A stretch of 64,000 nt of DNA from Platycnemis pennipes (lineage: Eukaryota > Arthropoda > Insecta > Odonata > Platycnemididae): positions 23,441,088 through 23,505,087 of the forward strand of contig OW121846.1 in NCBI GenBank assembly GCA_933228895.1, given 5' to 3'. Below, piece after piece: positions 25,131-34,845 of this stretch (position 1 is its first letter; each line of letters opens with the position of its first letter). Under the pieces are notes generated by a model, which saw nothing but the letters and a program-made list of their open reading frames with translations, ran no database searches and had not been told where the DNA came from. The translations under genes and the position numbers were made by a program.

Positions 25131-25678
25131 AATATCTACATCTACATAATACCCTGCAAGCCACCACAAGGGTGTGTGGCAGGGGGTGATTGCTCATCAA
25201 ACATGCACTACATATCATGCATAAAAAAGGAATAGTATTAATATAGTAGTCAGAACTACACTATTTAAAAAGATAGAAATTGCAAAGAAAACATGCAAAA
25301 ACATTCTGTTAGTAGGGTTAGCTTTAAGTACTCATACCAACATGCAGCTACCAATGCTATTCATTGCTACTCTCCGATAGGACATATTTACCGTTATTCG
25401 TACCTCTTATTGTGCGAGGGAAAAAGGACATTTTGAATCGGTCAGTTCGGCAATCAATTTCTCTAACTTTATGATTATGGTCCAGTCTGCCATAGTAAGT
25501 TGGGGTTCTTAAAATATTTTTAACATCATCACTGAAAATATTGCCTTGGAATTTGTGGAAGAGATTAAGTCTAAATTTCAACCTGCGATCTGACAATGAT
25601 TCCCATTTCAATTCATTTAATAGACTAGTTACGCTAATATAATTATCGTATCGTCCCTTTACAAATCTTGCCGATCTC
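25131..25678 (-). mobile_element. LINE type A, 5'-truncated copy
   Basis: Reverse-strand tail ATCTACATCTACATAATAC, hairpin near 25151-25183 (loop CTTGT), A-type 3' UTR, and the C-terminal part of the ORF (about 25357-25676; words SARFVKGRYDN, WESLSDRRLKFRLN, RTPTYYGRLDHN). The LINE match stops abruptly after GCCGATCT at about 25678. Very close in sequence to the 48321-50089 copy, so relatively recent. Confidence 0.85.
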
Positions 25679-25679
25679 T

Positions 25680-28545
25680 TGTTACATGTACCAAGAACAT
25701 GATTGGTGATGATGAACCCCCTTCTTGCAACTTTCACGAGTCTCGCAGCGTACTCTGCAGATGTAAATGTGCATTGGAAAATAAAAATAACGGCATGGCA
25801 CCGGTAACAAAAGCGCTCTTGTAAAAAATATGCCTGGGTGAAATTTATTGGAAGAATCAAGGCTGAATTTCTTCAATTCACTTGGAATAATACTCGAGCA
25901 CATTGATTTTGAACATCACGCATCAAACCCCAATTTCTGTTCCCACCCTCAAGACTGTGGCTGTGATTCGTCCGCTAGCCATTTCCGCATGGCATAAGAA
26001 TTCCTTCTAAAAGTCCCGTATGAAACACCACTGCTCCAGCCGAAACCGTCAGCCGTGGCAGAAATATCTGGGTCACTAGCACGAAAGGAACGCGCGAGCG
26101 CTGGCAAGCAAATCCGCTGTGGCAACTTTCAGCCTTGATTGGAATGCGCAAAAACGCTCAAATATTTGGAGAAAGCCCATGACACGCCATTTTTCCACTC
26201 GTTATTTTTATCTTACGGCGATGCGGTTGTTTGACCATTCGCGAACCAACCCACTGGAAACAGCTCTCTGTACTACCTATCTCATTACAATCTCTTAATT
26301 TTAAAACGGAAGATGATTTGTTTGTTAACGATTGCTTGATTTATGCATAAACCTTTCTTATAATACAGCAGTAATACGCATAAGCAAGCAACAGCCAAGA
26401 TTCAATGGCTAAATGTCATTTGAACACTAAAAAAAACGTGAAGGACTGACTGCTACTTTTGGCTCCTGCACGTGATTGATGGAAAGGAATTAACAAGCTC
26501 TTGTCCTAAAAATAATCAATGCGTCAAAATAAATACTGAGACAGATAAATGAGACTGTCATTGAAAGAGGAGTCACCCGTGGACATAATCTCTGGATCCT
26601 TCCATTGAAGGAGTCAAATTCGATAGATAAACATTTCACGAAGCGCCCTTGAGACTCAAGGGCCTGAGCAAACCTTGCGCATGGAGGACCCTGGCGGCAT
26701 CCGCCGGAACTACACAGAGTGTAAACAACAACAAACGGATTTTCCACGTTTTCATTTCGCAACGGAGAGGACGTATCTTTAACTGCTGGAAATATGCACT
26801 GACCGGGAAGTTGGACATTTTCATAATGCCACGCCGATACAATCATCGGGATATACGCGCGAAATAGTAGCACCAAAATTATGGCATAATTAGGTGATAC
26901 AAAATAAAATGGCGATGATTGATCAATAAATGAGAGATGATGAATATTTTCGGCAAACGATAAAGGAAAATAAGTAGCCTTTCAATACTCAAAGGCGTAT
27001 GTGAATTACAATTAGGATAATAGAATAAGACGAGACGAATCCCTCCCTTATCTCTCCCATCATTCACACCTGCCTTTTTTAATACCCTTTCAAGGTCACA
27101 CAAAAGCAAATATCACAATATGTATAGTATAGCTCCTATAAATATCACTGCTTAGGTCAATTATGTGGGCGTTAAACGCGTAAGCAACAGTAGCAGAACC
27201 TTTACTTGACATATTTCAACACAGCAGTTACTTTAAACAGTCCCTCAGGGAACAACATTTCGGGACATTATGAATTAAATTTTCCTTATTTTCAAGTGGA
27301 ACACGCTAAAAGAAAACTCCTAATACTAGCCAGTTAATGGGACACATCACTGTTTCCATTCACTGGCCACTTCCTTTTTCCAATCAGTCACAGTCACCAA
27401 CGGTTCTCATTATTCATTGAAAACAAAACCATTACGAGTCACTGCAATGGGTTTCTGGGGCCTGCAACCTCCATGAGCTATGCATGAGGTGAGCGGATGA
27501 TTCGGTCGAAGGAAGGGATTAACTACACAGAAGAATTTTAATCCTCGAGACGACATCTTTCCACATCACGGAAATATTCTCGGAGGTCGCAGCCAGGCTG
27601 CAAGGGCGTGAGGAAGCCGCGGGCAAATCTGATCTCACAGCCAATATACACCAACGGTAAAATACGAGACTAAATATCTTCATCTACATCAATGGCCATT
27701 TAATCGACAACGACGAATTTTGGACAAGGATCTCACGTGGCATCATTTCGGACGCAACTGCGCAGTAAGGTGACTGCTCAACAGCGAGCAGCCGTGAGCC
27801 GCCATTTAGGTCACTGTAATATCATGTGACGTTCCACGGAGTCCTGATTGGCATCCAACTGCACCTAGGAGGCCTCAGAACAGCGGAAATACAATTAGCT
27901 AATTCAATCCTAAGTGCAGTGAAAGAGAAAATAAAATCCCAACAATGCATCATTCACGCTTTCGAGATTTTGCTCTGGACGAAAAGAAAAATTAAGAACC
28001 ATTTCCAATATTGAATCCGAGTCAACTTTCGAGTTATGCATATAGTTGAGTAAAAGCAATAAAGTATTGCGCCATATTATTCACGAAGATGAATGCTGTT
28101 CTGCAAAATTTGAGATGCTAAGTTCATTTTTTTTACTCGCGCTCAATTTCTCGGTATACATGAAACCTACGTTTTCGAAAAATCAAGCCGCAACCACAGG
28201 AGTAGGTAAGGAATAACGTTAATAAAGTTTTCTTTGACTCAAGAGAATTCAAATTACTAATACTAACTGATTTTAACAAATATATTTTTCTAATTTCTCA
28301 TTTTTTTAATTTCTCAGTCACTCAGTCTCAGAAAAGAGAATGTTTTTCTCTTATTAGCATTTTGAGCATTAAATTGCATATTACTGAAATAGTTTTACAT
28401 ATAAAGGCAGTAGCTATAAAATCGCGACAGCAATTTTGAATTTTTTTTCCGTTTACGCCATTTCCATTACATGTCCTGAAATATTGTCAGAGTAGTCTGT
28501 AGTGCATGATGCATGTATTAACAACCAATAATCCCTTTCTCATTA
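25680..28545. other. No recognised feature
   Basis: Mostly AT-rich DNA. The longest open frame (128 codons, 26490-26876 minus) lacks motifs and splice support. A moderately GC-rich spot at about 27540-27880 has no recognisable coding content. Confidence 0.45.
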
Positions 28546-28549
28546 TGTA

Positions 28550-28597
28550 CATCTACATAATACCCTGCAAGCCACCACAAAGGTGTGTGGCAGGGGA
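28550..28597 (-). mobile_element. Minimal LINE copy: tail plus terminal hairpin only
   Basis: Only ATCTACATAATA, the hairpin (loop TTTGT; outer stem GCAGGG/CCCTGC intact) and one or two extra bases are present, about 48 bp in all. A local direct duplication GGGGATACTA follows (28595-28622). This is the shortest clean copy in the window. Confidence 0.65.
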
Positions 28598-28829
28598 TAC
28601 TAACTAGTAAGGGGATACTAGGTTCTTTGAGGGATTTGTTCATATTTTAAATGCTCGAGGCCATAATTACAGCTTAAATTTATCAATTAATGCCTAAGAG
28701 AAGCAAATTTATGGACACATATCTGGACTACACACTTTTATTCAGGAATTTTCAATTTAAAGAAAAAGTCATTGATTTGGCAGTAACTCAGCCCCATCGA
28801 CTGCTTCTGTTCTCAATTCTGCTTTCAAA

Positions 28830-29780
28830 AGGAGGCGGATGAATATAGGAAATACGGCAAGAAGGTCACCTAATGAAAGTAATAACCCGAGGCACGGAAG
28901 CGCTATTCCTGTTTTTTCCCGATGCCCTCGCTCCAGGAAAAACAATCGAATACCGGGATCAGATACCATTCCTCAACGAAGGCGACAGGCTACTGCGACC
29001 AGTAATAGCGATATAAATAACCATTTTCCGCCATCGACTTCTTTCTGCCGTGGGTTAGCTGTGCAACCCCTCCCTCCTTCCCTACTTCCACTTTTTCTCC
29101 CGTGCTATAACGGTGAAAGGGCTTTGGTTGGTCGTTCCGTGCATTTAGCTGCTTCGCCAACGCATTTCTCGGACAGTGGGTGACACATATTCCTCTCTTT
29201 GGGACTGATACTCAGGGAATTACGTAGCCGGGGACCGGGAGAGGGGAGGGCGGTGGGAGGGGGCCGGAGATCGCGTCATGTCCCTGGAATGGTGTCGCAG
29301 AGGGGAGGGAGGGGAGGGGGCGGAGGGGAGGGGGTGAAAGTGCGTGGGAGGGAAAGGCCGGAGGGACGCGCTGGAAATAGAATGCGGAGGGGGGGAGGGC
29401 GGACGAGGGTTCTGCGGAGAGCTGCGGGAGTTGCAGGATGCGGAGGCAGGGGAAACAATGGAGTTACACAAGGTATCGATTAGGGGCCTAAGAATAATTT
29501 TTCGTAAAGCTTCCCCATGGGATTTGTGCGCAGGGGGACAAGATCGTGCTACTTTTTGAGTCGGCATTGGCGGAGGGAAGGCCTGCATTAGGCTTCGAGC
29601 AGACGCATCGCATTCACCAAATAACGCCGCCACTGCCTTCGTCAGCGCCGCGTGGCGTCATCGAAAAGGCTGCCAACCTTCCGGCTGCGGACGTCGATTA
29701 CGTAACGAGTGCCTTCCCCGAGTCGCAGGCGCAGATTCACATTCAAATGCAAGCATTTGTAATTGTGCATTTGTATCGAT
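28830..29780. other. GC-rich, purine-strand-biased block
   Basis: GC rises sharply; 29228-29420 is dominated by GGGAGGGG-type runs on the plus strand. Open frames of 94-137 codons lie on both strands and follow this simple composition. CpG-containing stretches lie around 29630-29740. It may be a promoter-proximal or simple-sequence region; no gene recognised. Confidence 0.3.
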
Positions 29781-30224
29781 CCGTTCACAGCTCCAATTCG
29801 TTGGTCAAGAAGATAATGCCAACGGGTAGCAAACATTTTAATTAACTGACGACCTGTGTCACCAGCATCATTCCGCAAGACGTAGGGGTAATCCAAAATG
29901 CAGAGTGCTAAGCGATTAACAGAGGCATTATCATAAAACTCGAGTCGAATTAAAATACATGAAAATAAGACGGGCATAATAGCTTAAATTGACAAGCCAG
30001 ATATGGAAATAGCATACCACCAGAACAATTGTAGAAAATGAATAAATTATCAATCATAAGCTCCCTTTTCGAAATATTCATTCTCTATGTATATTTTTTC
30101 CCCTACAGATTCCGAATTCCTAATTGGGGCTCATATGGTGAAACCTCCGTCTCACCGACACTGGTTATGCAATCCCTCAGAAAAAAAATGTATCTATGTT
30201 TCCAGAGCAGAATCACGATCCGAG
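29781..30224. other. No recognised feature
   Basis: AT-rich DNA with chance open frames only. Confidence 0.45.
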
Positions 30225-30295
30225 GAAATGCTTGGTGCATGCTTGGTGATCTTCACACCCTCGCGGTGGCTTGCAGGGTGTCGTGTGGATGTAGA
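30225..30295 (+). mobile_element. LINE type C tail with deleted hairpin arm
   Basis: GCATGCTTGGTGATCTTCAC is followed directly by ACCCTCGCGGTGGCTTGCAGGG (in part), so the outer left arm CCCTGCCAC is missing. Ends TGTCGTGTGGATGTAG. A short, internally deleted copy. Confidence 0.55.
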
Positions 30296-30411
30296 ATTGG
30301 TTTCGCTATCATAACGACACTCGTAGACATCTTAGTACTTGTCCGCGTATCCGTGACTATACAATAAAGGAATTTCGTGGAATGATGGTACCGTTAGCTA
30401 TGAAGACTATT

Positions 30412-30797
30412 TAACCCCAACTTACTATGGCAGACTGGACCATAATCATAAAGTTAGAGAAATTGATTGCCGAACTGACCGATTCAAAATGTCCTTTTTC
30501 CCTCGCACTAATAGAGATACGAATAACGGTAAATATGTCCTATCGGAGAGTAGCAATGAATAGCATTGGTAGCTGCATGTTGGTATGAGTACTTAAAGCT
30601 AACCCTACTAACAGAATGTTTTTGCATGCTTGCTTGCAATTTCTATCTTTTTTAAATAGTGTAGTTCTGACTACTATATTAATACTATTCCTTTTTTATG
30701 CATGATATGTAGTGCATGTATGGTGAGCAATCACCCCCTGCCACACACCCTTGTGGTGGCTTGCAGGGTATTATGTAGATGTAGATGTAGATGAAGA
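30412..30797 (+). mobile_element. LINE type A, C-terminal and 3' UTR fragment
   Basis: Starts in the ORF's last ~45 codons (CCCCAACTTACTATGGCAG; peptide YYGRLDHNHKVREIDC) and continues through the full 3' UTR to the hairpin (about 30734-30766, loop CTTGT) and a clean (TAGATG)3 tail. Highly similar to the 25131 and 48321 copies. Confidence 0.85.
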
Positions 30798-30971
30798 CAA
30801 CACGAAGACTTCGATAAAGTGCAACACACTAACCTCAGCTCTCCCTCGTTGCCATTCCTCGTCATCGGGGGATATTTCATTCCTGACCATCAAACAACAA
30901 GTTTTGTCGGAAAATAAAGACACGATTGCAACTTTGGTAACAGTCCAACATAGAGTAAAAATTCATACGTA

Positions 30972-31813
30972 TATCTACATCTACATAATACCCTGCAAGC
31001 CACCATAAACGTGTGTGGCAGGGGGTGAACTCTCACCAAAGATGCACTACATATCATGCATAAAAAAGGATTAGTACTTGTATAGGTACTGTTCAAAACT
31101 ACGCTATTTAAAAAAATATAAAAATAGCAAAACATACATGCAAAAACATGCCGTTAGTTGGGTTTGCTATAAGTCCTTATACCAACATGCAGCTACCAAT
31201 GTTATCCATTGCTACACTCGTACTGGATATATTTACCGTTATTCATATCCCTAATTGTACGAGGAAAAAAGGACATTTTGTATCTGTCAGTTCGGCAATC
31301 AATTTCTCTAATTTTGTGATTATGGTCCAGTCTACCATAGTAAGTTGGGGTTCGTAAAATATTTTTAACATCATCACTGAAAATATTGCCTTGGAATTTG
31401 TTTAAGCGATTAAGTTCAAGGCATGCATGGTATTCATGGGTGTGACCTACATGATTGGGATTTGGTAGTTTTTCTTCTTTTAACCCCAATTACTTTTAAA
31501 AGTGTAGTGTTTGCTTTGTAGTTTTCATTTTTGTTTGTTATGTCATTGTTTCTGGTGTGGATGCACCCCCTGCCACACACCCTCGAGGTGGCTTGCAGGG
31601 TATGTCGTAGATATAGTTATTGATATAAGACTAAATTTCAACCTGCGATCTGACAATAACTCCCATATCAATTCATTTAATAGACTGGTTACGCTAATAT
31701 AATTATCGTATCGTCCCTTTACAAATCTTGCCGATCTTCGCTGCACACGTCAAAGTTCATTACTTAGACCGATTTCATAGGGATCCCATACACTGGCAGC
31801 ATATTCCAAATGA
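30972..31813 (-). mobile_element. LINE type A copy, split by a LINE-B insertion
   Basis: Two parts, 30972-31414 and 31626-31813, join into one continuous minus-strand A copy (words RTPTYYGRLDHN, then GRYDNYISVTSLLNELIWE, RRSARFVKG). The gap holds a plus-strand LINE-B 3' end. TAAG at 31411-31414 and again at 31626-31629 is the likely target duplication. The hairpin near 30991-31023 has loop TTTAT; one base of the inner stem is changed (ACG for ACC). Confidence 0.8.
31415..31625 (+). mobile_element. LINE type B 3' end nested in LINE-A
   Basis: Begins TTCAAGGCATGCATGG and runs through the B-type 3' UTR (CATGATTGGGATTTGGTAG) to the hairpin near 31566-31598 (loop CTCGA) and the tail TATGTCGTAGATATAG. 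Matches the UTR of the 58587-60525 copy closely. Insertion length about 211 bp. Confidence 0.8.
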
Positions 31814-31814
31814 T

Positions 31815-31912
31815 AAAATAATTCAGGAAAAAAACTTCCGAGATCTAGAATCGAACCTATGACGTTCGGATGAAGCCTTGGCGCTTTAACCACTCAGCCA
31901 CAGGATTGACAT
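31815..31912 (-). mobile_element. tRNA-derived SINE fragment
   Basis: The minus strand reads GTGGCTGAGTGGTTAAAGCG (A-box-like) and ATAGGTTCGATTC (B-box-like), a tRNA-like head with the anticodon-arm region between them. It lies exactly at the 5' break of the LINE-A copy ending at 31813. No clear target duplication. Confidence 0.5.
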
Positions 31913-32154
31913 AAACAACGCCTGAATTGTAAACCCAAAGCATTTCCATCCATTACACAGCCATAACCAAAGTAAATTATAATAATTTGATATGATATAT
32001 CACAAAATATTGAATAAAATGCTGTACAAAAGAAGGTTGCCGAAAGGTGAGAAACGTGATTGTGATAATTATTTTGGTGTAAAGAGCATAAGTAAGAACT
32101 TGGATGGGAATCACTATCGGGCAATGATTTATAATTTAAATAATATCGTTAAAG

Positions 32155-32640
32155 GCATTTGAAGCTGATTTATTCGCCAATGATGCTGAAAATATATTAA
32201 GAACACCCACGTATTTGACCCTTCAATTGACCAAGAGAAGAAGATTATAGAAATAGATTACCTATCGTACGGATCGATTAAAATGTATTTCTTTACTCGA
32301 AAAAGAATATATCTTAATGGGAAACATAGTTACCAGATAGGTAGTCTACAGTGAATCGGAAATGTTTTGGAATAGGAAAAAATCGGATCAGCCGCTATTA
32401 AGACTTCCCTGGGGAAAATTCCAACATTTCCTGTATGATTAACACTTAATCCTCCGAAATAAGAACGTATACCGTCGTAGCTTTTAATCATTAGTGCATG
32501 TCGTGTGCCATCAGAGACACAAGTCACCAATATATACGCGGTCATACAGCTTTTGGCTGCAATTACAGAGTGCATGTTTGGTGATAATTAACCTCTTACC
32601 ACGTACCCCCTAGGTGACTTGCAGCGTATTTACCTTATCT
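32155..32640 (+). mobile_element. Decayed LINE (C/D-like)
   Basis: Degraded ORF words can be read at 32160-32300 (NDAENILRTPTY; KMYFFTR), matching the C-terminal signature ILRTPTYYGRLD of the other copies but with stops. It ends in a damaged tail at 32568-32640 (ACCTCTTACCACGTACCCCC, TAGGTGACTTGCAGCG). Old copy. Confidence 0.5.
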
Positions 32641-32830
32641 ACATCTACATCTACGAAATACCCTGCGGGCCACCGCAGTGTATTTCGTAGATGTGATGTG
32701 TGGTAGGGAGTGAAGGTCACCAAACATGCACTTTTTACATGCAACTAAGAGCTACATTACCACTACGACGTGGAAACATGTTAAATATTAGAGCACAATC
32801 GAGTTCGTAGATGTCGATGAAATACCTTAC
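32640..32830 (-). mobile_element. LINE type D 3' end with rearranged hairpin
   Basis: Reverse tail ACATCTACATCTACGAAATA and CCCTGC begin a normal end, but after GGCCACCGCAG the strand turns back to GTATTTCGTAGATG before the remaining hairpin half GTGTGGTAGGGAGTGAAGG. The arms CATCTACGAAATAC (32648-32661) and GTATTTCGTAGATG (32680-32693) are perfect 14-bp inverted repeats. D-type UTR words follow (GTGGAAACATGTTAAATATT). Confidence 0.6.
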
Positions 32831-33249
32831 GTTTCTGAAGTAATTCCGATTCCCTTTACCCGATTCAAAGTCCCAAAACCTATTGTTGATCCACCATGGA
32901 GCATCCTTGAGAGGATTGGGTGACTGGTGACCCAGGCGACGGATACCGGAGCATTAGACGTAGATTCTACGCATGAAGTTGCCATCTTATTTTGATTATT
33001 AAACAATAAAATTATATACCTAAATTCACTTTAGCTTTGAAACTTCTCCCCTATTTTCTGCTTTTCCTCGTCCTTGACTGGATACAGAAATCGGAAACGA
33101 CTCCTATAAAAGGGGTAAATCGTTTATCAAAGGCGCACGAGTGACGTGCGGAGGAGAGTCACACCAGTGAATGAGGTATGGATAATGTTTACTTTTTTAC
33201 TTTGTCATTGATGATACATCTAGAGCAAATATTTCACACATTTACTTAC

Positions 33250-33346
33250 CTGCAAGAGGTTTATGATTTCTTGGATGTGTGCCGTCCTGTGTGTCAACGG
33301 CAACAAATACCTACAGTGGGGGAGGATCAACGATGGAAGGGATCGG
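33250..33346 (-). other. Candidate internal exon (unassigned host gene)
   Basis: The minus strand has acceptor-like ATTGCAG at 33347, or CACTGTAG at 33311 after a pyrimidine-rich stretch. A frame stays open through THRTAHIQEIINLLQ and ends at a consensus donor, TTGCAG|GTAAGT, at 33250/33249. Depending on the acceptor the exon is 61 or 97 bp. It is on the same strand as the 2231-2325 candidate, but no link can be shown. Confidence 0.2.
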
Positions 33347-33378
33347 CTGCAATGCGCGTTTAACGCCACGGTTTTTTC

Positions 33379-33464
33379 ATCTACATCTACACGGTACCCT
33401 GCAAGCCACCGTGAGGGTATGTGGCAGGGGGTGAAGATCACCAAGCATGCACTACCGACATGTC
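33379..33464 (-). mobile_element. LINE type C, 3' end only
   Basis: Reverse tail ATCTACATCTACACGGTA, hairpin with loop CTCAC (a one-base change that also alters the inner stem), then GATCACCAAGCATGCACTACCG. About 86 bp. Confidence 0.7.
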
Positions 33465-33562
33465 ATGTGAGTTTTAACCATTGCCTCACCGTCTCTCAGG
33501 GGTCTCAGGATTAAGGGGCGGAACGGCAGTTTAGATCAAGCTGACTTGCTGAATTCCTTTCT

Positions 33563-33630
33563 TCAAAGTACTCATGCTATTTATTGTACTCTAACCAAAG
33601 TACTCATGCTGTAACCAAAGTACTCATGCT
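33563..33630. repeat. Short tandem duplication, three copies
   Basis: CAAAGTACTCATGCT occurs at 33564-33578, 33596-33610 and 33616-33630; the last two belong to a 20-bp unit (TAACCAAAGTACTCATGCTG) in direct tandem. It sits just before the LINE-C copy. Confidence 0.8.
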
Positions 33631-33639
33631 AATTACTAT

Positions 33640-34795
33640 ACAATTCCAGAGTTATGCGACAAATGGCAGTTAGAACTTAACCTTAAAAAGTGTGTAGCTA
33701 TCGATTTTTGGAGGATGAATAATTCGATAGAGCGATCCTATAAAATTAATAACACGAAGATCGAAAGCGTTGAAACCATAAGGTATTTAGGTGTATCAAT
33801 CACTAAGGATTTACTATAGCAAGAAGTTCCTCAGAGAAAAAATCATTCGCCTTGACCGGGACTCGAACCCGGACCCCCTGATTTCCGGCCAGGTACTCTA
33901 TAGAGATGGTACTCTATAGAGACGGTACTCTATAGAGTACCTGGCCGGAAATCAGAGGGTCCGGGTTCGAGTCCCGGTCAAGGCGAATGATTTTTTTCTC
34001 TGTGGAACTTCTTGCTATAGTGCAATTTTCAGCAGGCGACGCCGCTAAAGTTTCCGCGGCCAGTTCGCGGTCTTTGAATTCACTAAGGATTTATCGTGGG
34101 GAAGACACATCCGGGAAATATACGACCAAGCGAGGAGAAAGCTAGGATTTATAAAAAGAGTACTTGGGAAATGTGATGAGAAGACAAAAGAGCGATGTCA
34201 CTTTTCATTAGATAGGCCGCACCTTGAGTATGCAGCCAGTGTATGGGATCCGAATGAATTAGGTTTGATGAGAGAACTAGGCAGTGTGCAGTGTAGAGCA
34301 GCTAGGTTCGTTCAAAGGTGTTACCATAGGTTGAGTAGCGTTTCAGAATTAATACAAGAATAAGGGTGGGAGACATTATCAGAGCGTAGGTTAAGGTACA
34401 TATTAAATTTATTACAGAAATTTCAATCGGATAACTTTACTATAGATGTTCGGCACATATTAAAAACACCAGCGTATTATGCTAGATTCGACCAGATAAA
34501 TAAGATTAGAGAGATAGATTATCATACTGATAGATTCAAAATGGCATTCTTCCCCGTTCTATAAGAGAACAGAATAGGAAGCATAGCAAAGGGATAGGTA
34601 GGGGAAATATTTTAGAGTAGTCTGTAGGGCATGATATGTGTATTAATCCCTTAAATACTAAATATACTACCAATATAGTTGCATGAGACCCTATAGTTGC
34701 TTGTTTGCATGTCGGTAGTGCATGCTTGGTGATCTTCACCCCCTGCCACACACCCTCGCGGTGGCTTTCAGGGTACCGTGTAGATGTAGATGTAC
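33640..34795 (+). mobile_element. LINE type C copy, split by a snap-back SINE
   Basis: Without the insertion at 33814-34079 this is a C-type LINE from the RT C-terminal part (WQLELN-like start, KYLGVSITKDL, then SWGRHIREI, GFIKRVLGKCDE, RPHLEYAASVWDP) to the tail. It has an in-frame stop (ELIQE*GWE) and others. Its hairpin near 34740-34772 has loop CTCGC and the tail is GTGTAGATGTAGATG. No RT catalytic core is left. Confidence 0.85.
33814..34079 (+). mobile_element. Snap-back tRNA-SINE inserted in LINE-C, 14-bp target duplication
   Basis: TCACTAAGGATTTA flanks both sides (33800-33813 and 34080-34093); removing one copy with the insert restores the LINE frame (SITKDL|SWGRHI). The insert is an inverted repeat. 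Left arm 33814-33905 carries GGGACTCGAACC (33858-33869); right arm about 33929-34020 carries GGTTCGAGTCCC (33964-33975), the tRNA-type B-box. The spacer contains the 16-bp unit GGTACTCTATAGAGAY in tandem. Beyond the right arm 34021-34079 is a single-copy 3' body (GCGACGCCGCTAAAG, GCGGCCAGTTCGCGG). Inference: a SINE with an inverted copy of its own head made during insertion. Confidence 0.85.
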
Positions 34796-34845
34796 TCTTA
34801 ATTAATCTATAAGTAGTTTGGCCGAAGCAATACGAGACCGATTTT

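Noticed and set aside
25357..25860. 167-codon minus-strand frame as one protein
   Set aside because: Only the part below 25678 is LINE; the N-terminal half is unrelated flank read through the truncation point.
26490..26876. 128-codon minus-strand open frame
   Set aside because: No domain, no splice support, and shorter frames overlap it on both strands.
29199..29633. Glycine/arginine-rich plus frame and proline/serine-rich minus frame
   Set aside because: Translations of a purine-rich simple tract.
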